Source of the DNA: Anaerolineae bacterium
GTDB lineage: Bacteria; Chloroflexota; Anaerolineae; Promineifilales; Promineifilaceae
Assembly: GCA_024762395.1 (NCBI GenBank)
Contig: JANTHP010000006.1
Location: forward strand, 1 to 35,447
Direction of reading: 5' to 3'
DNA length: 35,447 nt
The notes under the pieces are model-generated. The model was not told the DNA's origin. It did no database searches and saw only the letters and a program-made list of their open reading frames with translations. Position 1 is the stretch's first letter. The number at the start of each line of letters is the position of its first letter. Of this stretch, positions 1-8,900 are shown piece after piece. Both the position numbers and the translations under genes were made by a program.

Positions 1-83
1 GAACTGGGTTGGTAACGGCCGTTCCCCCACCGCAGGAACTTTTTTTACGGCCGTTTCGTTCTATATCCAGAAAACCAACCAAC

Positions 84-177
84 GTAACTACTAAGCCTCA
101 GAGGTGACAGTCACTTAATATGGCGATTTGTCATGACCATTGCCTCTGGAGAAAGTGACTGTCGCCTTAGTGGTTAC
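84..177. repeat. 94-bp inverted-repeat element, copy 1
   Basis: GTAACTACTAAG...CAGAGGTGACAGTCACTT...GCCTCTGGAGAAAGTGACTGTCGCCTTAGTGGTTAC. Same layout at 8676-8769 and 27447-27530. Confidence 0.8.
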
Positions 178-203
178 CAACCAACTTATACAGGAAGGAT
201 ATT

Positions 204-1152
204 ATGACCCCCAAAAGATCGTTTCCCATTATTTTATTCATCATGGCATTATTAATCGCCGCTTGTGGCGGCGGCGGTTATGCTATGGAAGCGCCGATGG
301 AACCGGGCATAGCTTATGATGAAGCTGTTTTTGTCGAATCAGAAGGAATGGCGGCTGTGGACGATGCGGCTTTCCGCGACACAGCCGGCACAACCAGCCA
401 AAACATTGACTCAGCGCCAATCCAGGAACGGCTCATCATCCGCACCGGCGATTTGAGCATCGTCGTAGCCGACACCGAAGCTGCCATCGCCCAAATTACG
501 GCAATGGTAGAAAGTAACGGCGGCTGGGTCGTCAGCAGCAGCCTGTACCAATACAGCGAAACGGCCAAAACAGGCGACATCACCGTCCGCGTGCCATCCG
601 ACGGCTACAACAGCGCTCTGGAAGCGATTAAAGGGATGGCGCTGGAAGTGACCCATGAATCTTCCTCCGGCCAGGATGTGACGGATGAATATGTAGACCT
701 CTCCTCCCGGCTGGCGAATCTGGAAGCAACGGCCGCTCGCGTGCGCAGTTTTTTGGATGAGACCAAAAATGTGGAAGAGGCGCTGGCTGTTAATGTGGAA
801 TTGAGCCGTTTGGAAGGGGATATTGAGGTCATCAAGGGCCCGGATGCAGTATTTGAGCCAATCGGCCTCATTTTCCACCATAAGCGTTCATCTGACGCCG
901 GATGAAGCGTCGCAGCCGATTGAGATCGCCGGCTGGCATCCGCAGGGCATTGCCAAAGATGCTGTGGAAGCGTTGGTTGACGCTTTGCAGGGTATCGCCA
1001 GCTTCCTCATCTGGTTTGTCATCTACGCGCTGCCGCTGTTGTTGATTATCGGGGTTCCCATCTGGCTGTTTGTCCGCTTTGTGTGGCGGCGTCGGAAACG
1101 GCGAAAAATGGCTAAAACTCCCGCAGAAACGCCATCTGAAACTGAAGAATAG
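204..1152 (+). pseudogene. DUF4349-type membrane lipoprotein, interrupted by an apparent 1-nt frameshift near 838-843
   Basis: ORF 204-905 has a lipoprotein signal (LLIAACGGGG) and a coiled region (RLIIRTGDLSIVV...SRLEGDIEVIKG). The continuation (RMQYLSQSASFSTISVHL...TM helix...RRRKRRK) lies in the next frame (823-1152). Removing one c from 'aagggcccggatg' restores K-G-R-M-Q-Y-L. Confidence 0.7.
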
Positions 1153-1161
1153 TCGCTGTAG

Positions 1162-1194
1162 ACCTGCGAGGTTTGGAAAACCTCGCAGGTTTTG
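1162..1194. terminator. Bidirectional terminator-like hairpin between convergent genes
   Basis: ACCTGCGAGGTTT-gga-AAACCTCGCAGGT followed by TTTT. 13-bp perfect stem between the stops at 1152 (+) and 1201 (-). Confidence 0.75.
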
Positions 1195-1200
1195 TCGTTT

Positions 1201-1965
1201 TTATTGTTGAATAGCCGCGCGAATGGCAGCCGCGTGGCGTTGGAATTCGGCGGCGCTTTGCATCTGGAATTGGCGGGGGCGGGGCAGGTGGATGGGGATG
1301 CGGTGGGTGATGGCGGCGGGACGGCCGTTTCCCGGATCGCCCCCCATCACCAACACCTCATCAGCCAGCAGGACTGCCTCGCTGATGCTGTGCGTGACCA
1401 TGAACACCGTCACCGGCATCGCCTGCCAGATTCGCAGTAGTTCTTGGCCCATCCGTTCTCGCGTCAGCGCATCCAATGCGCCAAACGGCTCATCCAGCAG
1501 CAGCAGCGGCGGTTCATGCACCAATGCCCGCGCCAGCGCTACCCGCTGCGCCATCCCGCCCGATAGTTGGGCCGGATAGTTTTGCTCAAACCCGGCCAAT
1601 CCAACCAAATCTATCATTTTTTGCACGCGCCGGCGGGCTGACGGGTCGTTTTTTCCTTGTAATTCCAACGGCAGGCGCACATTTTCGGTAACGGTGCGCC
1701 AGGGCATGAGGTTGTCGCGCTGGAATACCAGCCCCACAGGATTGGGGGATTGGTGGGCGGGGTGGTTGGCGATGCTGATTTGACCGGCAGACGGCCGTAA
1801 CAACCCCGCTATCAACCGCAGCAGCGTAGATTTCCCCACCCCCGACGGCCCCACCAGCGCCACAAACGCCCCCGCCGGCACGGACAGTGAAATATCTGTC
1901 AGGACGTGCAGCGGCCCATCCTCAAAGATGTATTCGACTTGAACGGCCGTTAGAAAAGCATCCAT
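1201..1965 (-). CDS. ribZ: ABC transporter ATP-binding protein, NitT/TauT type (predicted riboflavin transporter ATPase)
   Basis: Walker A GPSGVGKST, signature LSGGMAQR, Walker B LLLLDEP. The start at MDAFLTAV is preferred because the longer ORF N-terminus translates the upstream repeat. Confidence 0.8.
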   Translation of the reverse strand: MDAFLTAVQVEYIFEDGPLHVLTDISLSVPAGAFVALVGPSGVGKSTLLRLIAGLLRPSAGQISIANHPAHQSPNPVGLVFQRDNLMPWRTVTENVRLPLELQGKNDPSARRRVQKMIDLVGLAGFEQNYPAQLSGGMAQRVALARALVHEPPLLLLDEPFGALDALTRERMGQELLRIWQAMPVTVFMVTHSISEAVLLADEVLVMGGDPGNGRPAAITHRIPIHLPRPRQFQMQSAAEFQRHAAAIRAAIQQ

Positions 1966-1975
1966 CTGAAAAATT

Positions 1976-2075
1976 ATGAATGATGAATGCGGAATGATGA
2001 ATGCCACATTCATCATTCATCATCCATCATTCATCATTCATCATCCATCATTCATCATTCATCATTCCGCATTCA
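1976..2075. repeat. Heptad-repeat hairpin (unit ~ATTCATC)
   Basis: Left arm GAATGATGAATGCGGAATGATGAATG. Right side is tandem CATTCATCATTCATCATCC... ending CATTCATCATTCCGCATTC. Lies between ribY and ribZ. Confidence 0.85.
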
Positions 2076-3048
2076 AAACAAAATCGTTTGTGTACGCCGC
2101 ATCCAAATCATCCACCGGCGCATCCAACAAGCCCATGCCTAATAAAACTTCCTGCGTTTTCTCCCAAGAAGCGGGGTCGGTGTAGCCCAAAGTGTCCGCC
2201 TCCCACATGGGCAGGCTGGCTTCTAATACATTCATGCGGCTGTCGTCCAGCCCTTCGACAAACTGTTTGCTAATTGCGTAAGCTTCCGCCGGATCGGCCA
2301 GCACATCGGCCAAACCGTGCAGCACGGCCCCCACAAACCCTTGTACCAGGGCCGGGTTTGTGGCAATTGTTTCCTCATTGGTGATGATGCCGTTGGAAAC
2401 CATATCCACGTAATCGGCCACGTAAATGACGTTGATGTCTTCGCCCTGGGCGGCCAACTGCACCGGCTCGTTGTTGGCAAAAACGACGACTGCTTCGGAT
2501 TGGCCTGTCATGAGCGATTCGACCTGGTTGAAGCCGATGTCGTTGGCATTGACATCGGCCAGTTTCATCCCGTTGGCATCTAGCAGGCCGGCAAAGCCGA
2601 CGTAGGATGCGCCAAAGAAACCGGGGAGACCGATGTTACGGCCGTTCAAATCAGCAGGCGTTTCAATTCCGGCGGCCGTTTTACTGACAACCGCGATGGG
2701 ATACCGTTGGAACCATTCCAGCACATAGACCACCGGCAGCCCCTGAGCGCGGGCCAAAATAACCTGGTCGCCGCCTACAATAGCAAAAGGCAGCTCATTG
2801 GCGCCCACCAGGGCCATGCCATCGGTCTCAAAACTGTAATCAAACTCAATTTCAATCCCCGCTTCGGCAAAGTAGCCTTTTTCAACCGCCACGTAGTAGG
2901 GCGAATACTGCGGATCGGGAATATAGCCCATTGGCAGCCGAATTTTCATCAATTCATCTGGTATTTCCGCTTCCGGTTCTGCCTTTTGACCGCCACATGC
3001 GGCCAAAACCAGGGTTAATAACACAAAAAATATCAATGTTCGCTTCAT
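2062..3048 (-). CDS. ribY: ABC transporter substrate-binding lipoprotein, NMT1/THI5-like (predicted riboflavin-binding)
   Basis: Lipoprotein signal LVLAACGG; NMT1/THI5 fold features (MGYIPDPQYSPYYVAVEKGYFAEAGIEIEF...). Second gene downstream of an FMN riboswitch. Confidence 0.82.
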   Translation of the reverse strand: MKRTLIFFVLLTLVLAACGGQKAEPEAEIPDELMKIRLPMGYIPDPQYSPYYVAVEKGYFAEAGIEIEFDYSFETDGMALVGANELPFAIVGGDQVILARAQGLPVVYVLEWFQRYPIAVVSKTAAGIETPADLNGRNIGLPGFFGASYVGFAGLLDANGMKLADVNANDIGFNQVESLMTGQSEAVVVFANNEPVQLAAQGEDINVIYVADYVDMVSNGIITNEETIATNPALVQGFVGAVLHGLADVLADPAEAYAISKQFVEGLDDSRMNVLEASLPMWEADTLGYTDPASWEKTQEVLLGMGLLDAPVDDLDAAYTNDFVLNAE

Positions 3049-3067
3049 AATTTTCTCCTGACTAAAT

Positions 3068-3838
3068 TCATTTGCTCGCCTGCCAACGCAGCAGGCGTTT
3101 TTCTAAAAGCGCGACCAACCCGTACATGACCAACGCAATCGCCGATAACGTAATCAGGACAACAAACACCAAATCGGTTTTGAATTGGTAGCGGGCTGTC
3201 ACCAGTAAATAGCCCAACCCCTGGCTCTTGGGCTGGACAAATTCGCCGACTAATGCGCCAATGACGGACAGCGTGGCCCCAACTTTCAACCCAGCCAGCA
3301 ATATGGGCAGCGCTGCCGGAATTTCCAATTTGGTAAAAATTTGTCGCCGCGTCGCCTGTAACGAGTGCATCAGTTCGTACAATTCAGCCGGTACAGCGCG
3401 TAAACCGGCAATGATGTTGATGAGGATGGGGAAAAAGACGACTAATACGGCTACTAAGACCCGCGCCCAGTAAGTCGAACGCACCCAAATGGTAAGCAGC
3501 GGTGCAATGGCGATGACGGGAATGGCCTGAGACGCGATCAAATAAGGCGACAGCAGCCGCTCGGCCAGGGAGGATTTGGCTAGCAGGTAGCCCAACGGCA
3601 TGGCGATGAGCAGGCCGATGCCCAGGCCGGGCAGTAGTTCGCTGATGGTGATGAGGCTGTGTTTGAGGAGACGGCCGTCTCCCCCCACAATCAACAACTG
3701 CCGCCACACATCTACCGGGCCGGGGAGAATAAATCGGTCATACGCGCCCCATGTCACCAATAAATGCCAGCCCGCCAGCAGCCCCACAAAAGAAACCAAC
3801 ACCATCAACCAGGTTGGTTGTGCATTCAAAAATTTCAT
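3068..3838 (-). CDS. ribX: ABC transporter permease, NitT/TauT type (predicted riboflavin transporter permease)
   Basis: BPD-type permease with EAA-like segment (ELYELMHSLQATRRQIFTKLEIPAALPILLAGLKVGATLSVIGALVGEF). Start MKFLNAQP chosen; the longer ORF runs into the riboswitch. Confidence 0.8.
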   Translation of the reverse strand: MKFLNAQPTWLMVLVSFVGLLAGWHLLVTWGAYDRFILPGPVDVWRQLLIVGGDGRLLKHSLITISELLPGLGIGLLIAMPLGYLLAKSSLAERLLSPYLIASQAIPVIAIAPLLTIWVRSTYWARVLVAVLVVFFPILINIIAGLRAVPAELYELMHSLQATRRQIFTKLEIPAALPILLAGLKVGATLSVIGALVGEFVQPKSQGLGYLLVTARYQFKTDLVFVVLITLSAIALVMYGLVALLEKRLLRWQASK

Positions 3839-3930
3839 CCAATTGTTTTTTGGCAGGGGGGATGGGAGCGCGGAAGGAGATGCTGTCATCACCAGCAACC
3901 AGCTGCTAATTACCAGCAACTTTCCTACAC

Positions 3931-4068
3931 CTTCTCCCATCCAGACTATCACTGTCGGCTCTGGAATTACACCAGATCAACGACAAAACAAGCTGTTTTG
4001 CCGGTCGCGGGCTTGGTTAGCGCCCAACCATACCGCCGGTCGGGAATTACGCCCTGCCCCGAAGGTTA
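3931..4068 (-). ncRNA. FMN riboswitch (RFN element)
   Basis: Reverse complement reads CCTTCGGGGCAGGGCGTAATTCCCGACCGGCGGTAT...AGCCCGCGA...GATCTGGTGTAATTCCAGAGCCGACAGTGATAGTCTGGATGGGAGAAG, matching the conserved RFN segments. Confidence 0.95.
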
Positions 4069-4088
4069 AATGATTAAATTGTGTTTGA

Positions 4089-4117
4089 ATTATACAACGG
4101 AGCGAATTTCCAAACAA
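4089..4117 (-). promoter_or_regulatory. Putative sigma70-type promoter for the riboswitch/ribXYZ transcript
   Basis: On the minus strand TTGTTT (4117-4112), 17-bp spacer, TATAAT (4094-4089), just upstream of the riboswitch. Confidence 0.55.
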
Positions 4118-4118
4118 A

Positions 4119-4146
4119 ACGGCCGTACTGCATGCAATACGGCCGT
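4119..4146. repeat. 28-bp near-perfect palindrome bounded by two ACGGCCGT motifs
   Basis: ACGGCCGTA-CTGCATGCAA-TACGGCCGT with an inner TGCATGCA palindrome. Confidence 0.8.
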
Positions 4147-4157
4147 CATCAAATCGT

Positions 4158-4255
4158 GGCTCTTTGGGAATTCGCGGGGTTGACTAGCCGTGAAACGTGA
4201 AACGTAATGCGTGACCAGAGAACCTTCACGTTTCACGCATCACGTTTCACGCGGT
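4158..4255. repeat. Composite repeat: GGCTCTTTGGGAATTC tag plus CGTGAAA heptad hairpin
   Basis: GGCTCTTTGGGAATTC...CGTGAAACGTGAAACGTAATGCGTGACCAGAGAACCTTCACGTTTCACGCATCACGTTTCACGC. Inverted copy at 19007-19096. Confidence 0.85.
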
Positions 4256-4328
4256 TTTTTAGCAGTTCTTGCAGCTTGGCGCCAGAGGTGAAAACCTCGC
4301 AGGTCTAAAATTCGCCAGACTCCAGTAA

Positions 4329-5792
4329 TTATTCTTCATCTTCAACCGGACTCTCTTCAGCGGGAACATTCTGCTTCAAACCCGGCAAATTGCTAATCGC
4401 CCCCATCAAATCCATTCCCGTCAGCGCCTCAATCGTTGCCGGAACCTGGGCAATGATATTCGTCACATCCTGCGTCACCTTCGATGCGCCAGCGCCGCTG
4501 TCGCCGCCGGTATTGACCACCACAATCTTATCCGTCTTGGACAACGGCTGCGCAATCGCCGAAGCCACTTCCGGTAAACTGTCCAACAATTGTTGGATAA
4601 CGGCCGCTTGCGTATATTCCTTCCACGCATCCGCTTTTTTCAACGTCGCTTCCGCTTCGGCCAGACCTTGCCGCCTGATAACCTCGGCTTCCGCCAACCC
4701 TTTTTGCTTTAGCACTTCCGCCTCAGCTAACCCGCGCGCTTTAGCCGCATCCGCCTCCGCCTGACCTTTGGCCCGGATCGCTTCCGCTTCACCGGCTGCT
4801 TCTGTGAGCAGTTGGAATTTGCGCGCCTCGGCTAACGTGCGGACTTTGTACTGTTCCGCTTCAGCCGGTTTTTGTACCGTCGCTTCCAGTTCCTTTTCAC
4901 GCCGCGCCACTTCCTGCGCCTGTACTTCAATCTGCTTGTGCTTGGCGACAACTTCAACCTCAACTTCCTCGGCTTTCACCTTTTGGTTGGTGATATTTTG
5001 CTGCAAGGTGTAGGCCAATTCGGCATCGGCTCGTTTGGCGTTCGTCTGCCGCTCGTACTCCGCCTTTTGCACCTCAAAATCTTTGCGGCTCTCAGCCACC
5101 CGCGTTTCCGCGCCGAATTTGGCCGATTCCCCTTCTTGACGCGCTTTGGCGCTTTCGATGGTGGCGTCACGGGCCGCTTCCGCCTCGCCGATAGCGGCAT
5201 CGCGCTTCACCTGCGCGATGCGGGGACGGCCCAACGCTTCCAGGTAGCCTTCAGCATCGCTAATATCTTTAATGACGAAGGAGACGATTTCCAACCCCAT
5301 GCTGGCCATATCATCGCCAGAAACCTCTTGTACTTTTTGAGCAAACGCTTCCCGATCTTTGTACAACTGCTCAACGGTAAGCGTACCCAAGATAGCGCGC
5401 AAGTGGCCGGCCAAAGTTTCGTGGGCCACATAGCGGATTTCTTCTTCGGTTTTAGATAAGAATTGGATGGCGGCCGTTTTGATGGAGTTGAGGTCGCTGC
5501 CAACTTTTACCTGAGCGACGCCGTCAACCGTGACTGGCACACCCTGGCTGGTGGGCACATCGGGCGTAGTCACTTCGATGGTCATGATTTCTAAAACGAT
5601 GCGGTCTACTCGTTCCAGTACGGGCCAAATAAAGGAACGGCCGCCTGTCACAATGCGGGCCTCATCGCCACGACCGGAAATAATCAACACTTCATTAGGG
5701 CCAACTTTCTTAATACGGCTGGCATATACGAATATGAGCGCAAAGAAAATAAATACGAAGGCTGGAATAAGAATCGCTACAATCCCACTCAT
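4329..5792 (-). CDS. Flotillin-like SPFH/PHB domain protein
   Basis: N-terminal TM, SPFH region (KVGPNEVLIISGRG...), long EA-rich coiled coil (AEAEVLKQKGLAEAEVIRRQGLAEAEA). Confidence 0.9.
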   Translation of the reverse strand: MSGIVAILIPAFVFIFFALIFVYASRIKKVGPNEVLIISGRGDEARIVTGGRSFIWPVLERVDRIVLEIMTIEVTTPDVPTSQGVPVTVDGVAQVKVGSDLNSIKTAAIQFLSKTEEEIRYVAHETLAGHLRAILGTLTVEQLYKDREAFAQKVQEVSGDDMASMGLEIVSFVIKDISDAEGYLEALGRPRIAQVKRDAAIGEAEAARDATIESAKARQEGESAKFGAETRVAESRKDFEVQKAEYERQTNAKRADAELAYTLQQNITNQKVKAEEVEVEVVAKHKQIEVQAQEVARREKELEATVQKPAEAEQYKVRTLAEARKFQLLTEAAGEAEAIRAKGQAEADAAKARGLAEAEVLKQKGLAEAEVIRRQGLAEAEATLKKADAWKEYTQAAVIQQLLDSLPEVASAIAQPLSKTDKIVVVNTGGDSGAGASKVTQDVTNIIAQVPATIEALTGMDLMGAISNLPGLKQNVPAEESPVEDEE

Positions 5793-5842
5793 GGGGTTAT
5801 CCTCCTAACTGATAAGGCAACGGCCGTTGCCACTAATAAACA

Positions 5843-6412
5843 CTACTCTTTTTCAACCGGTCGGACAACGGCCACACGGCCGGTAACTCTCTCCACAATG
5901 ACGAACTCGCCCCGGTTGATTTTTTGTCCCCCAGCCGAACGCGCTCCCAACGTCACCCGCCCGCTTACGTTATCAAACGCAATTTGGCCCAAGCCGTCGC
6001 CTGGAATCGTAATAATGACTTCAACCTCTCGGCCGATTGCATCCTCAGTCAGGCTAAAATGACTTGATTTGCTGGGAGATAACACATACAAAAACAATGC
6101 CTGGGACGATCCCCCAATCAAAATACCCAGGCCAACTGCCCACAAAACGCTGGGAATCGCCTCCATATCCAGCCAAAGGCGGGTGATAAGCCCAGTCATG
6201 CCAAATGTCGCGGCGAACATAGCCAGTGCAAAGGGGCTGACGCTAATAAAATCAAACACACCGTCAGTATCGGCATCCATGCCTAAATCTATGTGCATGG
6301 CGTCGCCCAATTCTGCGCCAAATAATGTGATGACGGCAAAGACAAAGCTGATGAAAACCATGCCTGCATAGACTAGATTGAGGGTACCGGAAGCCAAAAA
6401 TTCCCGAAACAT
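5843..6412 (-). CDS. NfeD-like membrane protein with C-terminal OB-like domain
   Basis: Several TM helices then IGREVEVIITIPGDGLGQIAFDNVSGRVTLGARSAGGQKINRGEFVIVERVTGRVAVVRPV; next to the flotillin gene. Start MFREFLAS chosen. Confidence 0.75.
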   Translation of the reverse strand: MFREFLASGTLNLVYAGMVFISFVFAVITLFGAELGDAMHIDLGMDADTDGVFDFISVSPFALAMFAATFGMTGLITRLWLDMEAIPSVLWAVGLGILIGGSSQALFLYVLSPSKSSHFSLTEDAIGREVEVIITIPGDGLGQIAFDNVSGRVTLGARSAGGQKINRGEFVIVERVTGRVAVVRPVEKE

Positions 6413-6593
6413 GAAGTCTCCTTTTCGCTTGGGAAGCAAGCTGTACCAGGAAGAAGCCACTAAATTATACTCTTTGCCTGTCTGCCAACGCAACAGCAAC
6501 GCTGCTGGGGACACGATTTTTCCGAACTTATAATAAATTCGTCAGTATTGCCCGCGCGAGGGCGCTTCGCGTCCCGCGCGGGGTAGGGCTAAG

Positions 6594-6642
6594 GGGTTTT
6601 TTCAATTTTGGGGGTCTTTGACCCCCAAAATTGAAAAAACCC
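6594..6642. repeat. Perfect 23-bp inverted repeat with 3-nt loop
   Basis: GGGTTTTTTCAATTTTGGGGGTC-ttt-GACCCCCAAAATTGAAAAAACCC, flanked on both sides by GC-rich imperfect hairpins. Confidence 0.9.
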
Positions 6643-6991
6643 TCTCCTTTTGGCGACGCCAGGCGCGCAGCGCCGAGGCGACGCCCCTTGAGTCTAATCA
6701 TTAATGTCTGAAGTGTATAATTTTTTATGAGTTTGGAAAAACCCTGCTTGGCAGAGGCAGGCTCTTGCCTTTTTGACGTTTCTCGCCTTGCTTTTAGTGT
6801 CTTTTGGGTCGTTTTGCTTCGTTTGTTAGGGGCGATTGACGACTGTTTGCCTTCTCACCCCCCTTGCTCGTTCTTCTCCTTCTCTGTTTTTGTTCCTATT
6901 GCTTCGAATGCCCCACGTTTTTTCCTCTAGCTCTAGCTCTAGCTCCATGCTACAATTTTTATGTTACATGCCATCAAGCAAGGAGCAGGTG

Positions 6992-7687
6992 ATGAGTCAG
7001 GTGCAGCAGCTTTACCAATTGCAGCAAATTGATACGGAAATTCAGGAGAAGAAGCATCGGCTGGGCGAGGTTTTGCGGGCGCAGAAGGAAACTGCTGTGT
7101 TGTTGGCGGCGAGGAAGCGGTTGGAAACGGCCGTTGCCGACCTCCAATCTTGGCAAAAACAGCGGCAAGACCTGGATTTGGAGCGGCAGACCCTCAAAAA
7201 CAAAATCAAAAGCGCCGAACAACGCCTTTACTCCGGCAAAGTCAAAAACCCCAAAGAATTAGCCGATCTGCAAAGCTCTATCGAGTCCATGGGGCGACAA
7301 CGATCGGCTCTGGAAGATGAAATTCTGGAAGCGATGATCATGATCGAGGACGCTGAAACCGAAAAAGGAGCGGCGGAGCAGTCCTTGCAAATGCTTCAGG
7401 CTGATTGGGAACAGTCGCAGGCAGCGTTGAAAATAGAACAAAATGAACTGGCGCTGCGCGTTCATGCGTTAATGGGACAGCGCAAAACGCGCCTGGGTAC
7501 AATCACTTCCCAATCCTTGACGGAATACGACGCTCTCCGTAAAAAGAAACATGGTCTTGCCGTCGTTAAAATTAAAAACAACACATGCACTGGCTGTCAG
7601 CTTAATGTCTCCGCCCAGAAGGAAAAAGAAGCCCGCGAAGGTAAGAAGGTGTATTGTGCCAGTTGCGGCCGCATTTTGGCGATTTAG
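6992..7687 (+). CDS. DUF164 family coiled-coil protein with C4-type zinc ribbon
   Basis: Coiled coil followed by CTGCQLNVSAQKEKEAREGKKVYCASCGRIL. RBS AAGGAG upstream of ATG 6992. Confidence 0.85.
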   Translation: MSQVQQLYQLQQIDTEIQEKKHRLGEVLRAQKETAVLLAARKRLETAVADLQSWQKQRQDLDLERQTLKNKIKSAEQRLYSGKVKNPKELADLQSSIESMGRQRSALEDEILEAMIMIEDAETEKGAAEQSLQMLQADWEQSQAALKIEQNELALRVHALMGQRKTRLGTITSQSLTEYDALRKKKHGLAVVKIKNNTCTGCQLNVSAQKEKEAREGKKVYCASCGRILAI

Positions 7688-7727
7688 GGCTGACGATTAA
7701 ATAATTGTCGGAATTGCATCGTCAGCC
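7688..7727 (+). terminator. Possible terminator hairpin downstream of the DUF164 gene
   Basis: GGCTGACGAT...ATCGTCAGCC perfect 10-bp stem; no strong T tract follows. Confidence 0.45.
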
Positions 7728-7858
7728 TTGCGGAACGGGAATTCATTTGTGGACAGTTATTAAATCCCCGTTCCTTAATCAGGACGTGGGGGAAAATATT
7801 CACCCTTTCTTCTCTCTGTGAATCTCTGCGCCTTCTCCGCGTATCTCTGTGTAACTTC

Positions 7859-8578
7859 TTAAAGGGGATAGTAGGCAATCCCCAACGCATCCATAATGGC
7901 AACGGCCGTTGGCGCCACAAACAACGCCGGCAACAAATTCGCCGCCCGGATTTGCTTAATCTCCAACAAACGCAGGCCAATTGAAAGCAAAACCACCCCG
8001 CCCGTCGCCGTCAACTCGGCAATCATCGGCTCGGTAAATACATTGGCCCCCAATCCGGCCAGCAGCGAGATGCCGCCCTGGAAACCCAAAATGACAAAAA
8101 TAGAAGCCAAAACGCCTGGGCCAAGCGTGGTGGCGAAGGCCAGCGCCGCAAATCCATCCATCATGGATTTAATCGCCAGCTTGGTATAGTCGCCAATCAA
8201 ACCGTCTTCAATAGCGCCTTGAATGGTGAGCGGCCCCACGCAAAAAACCAGACTGGCGGTCACAAACCCTTCCACAAACCGCGCGCCGGAGCCGCCTTCC
8301 TGATTTTTGACCAACAAATCGCGCAGCCATTCGCCAAACTGCTCCAGCCGTTTTTCCAGCCGAATCGCCTCGCCAATGAGCGCGCCGACGATAAGGCTGC
8401 CCAAAACGATGAGCGCATTACCGGTGGCAAAGGCGCTGTGCATCCCAATAAACAAGGTAAACAAACCCAACACAGCAAAAATCGTCTCCTGCATCCGGGC
8501 CGGAAAACGATGTCCCAAGACTGTGCCCAACGAACCGCCAATTAAAACAGTTAAAGCGTTGATTAGTGTGCCGATCAT
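7859..8578 (-). CDS. DUF554 family membrane protein (YdfK/YqgA-like)
   Basis: MIGTLINALTVLIGGSLGTVLGHRFPARMQETIFAVLGLFTLFIGMHSAF...; typical length and multi-TM pattern. Confidence 0.85.
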   Translation of the reverse strand: MIGTLINALTVLIGGSLGTVLGHRFPARMQETIFAVLGLFTLFIGMHSAFATGNALIVLGSLIVGALIGEAIRLEKRLEQFGEWLRDLLVKNQEGGSGARFVEGFVTASLVFCVGPLTIQGAIEDGLIGDYTKLAIKSMMDGFAALAFATTLGPGVLASIFVILGFQGGISLLAGLGANVFTEPMIAELTATGGVVLLSIGLRLLEIKQIRAANLLPALFVAPTAVAIMDALGIAYYPL

Positions 8579-8675
8579 GAAAAACCTCTTTGGAAATGCC
8601 GGTATGGTTCAGAAACGAAATTATTATCGTTACAAGTTTATGAACGCGAATACCGCGGATAAGCGAATAAAACGA

Positions 8676-8769
8676 GTAACTATACAGCTATCAGAGGTGA
8701 CAGTCACTTTTCAACATCATAGCTTCGGCTAACACCTCTGGAAGAAGTGACTGTCACCTGTATAGTTAC
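8676..8769. repeat. 94-bp inverted-repeat element, copy 2
   Basis: GTAACTATACAG...AGGTGACAGTCACTT...AAGTGACTGTCACCTGTATAGTTAC; termini are perfect 12-bp inverted repeats. Confidence 0.88.
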
Positions 8770-8900
8770 TGGACTTTTAACCTATTGCAAGTGGTTTATG
8801 AGTCGTTGATGATTCGTGGAACGGCCGTTGTGCAAGCGGCTGCCTGATCTGATAAAATAGGCGTATATCGGGATAAAAATTTTTGGAGTGCTCACAACAT

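Noticed and set aside
1976-2273. Small plus-strand ORFs (MNDECGMMNATFIIHHPSFIIHHPS..., MPHSSFIIHHSSFIIHH...)
   Set aside because: These are translations of the ATTCATC heptad repeat, not genuine proteins.
6926-6947. TAGCTC hexamer microsatellite upstream of the DUF164 gene
   Set aside because: Short (about 3-4 units), upstream of the preferred start; no inverted partner, so not counted with the hairpin family.
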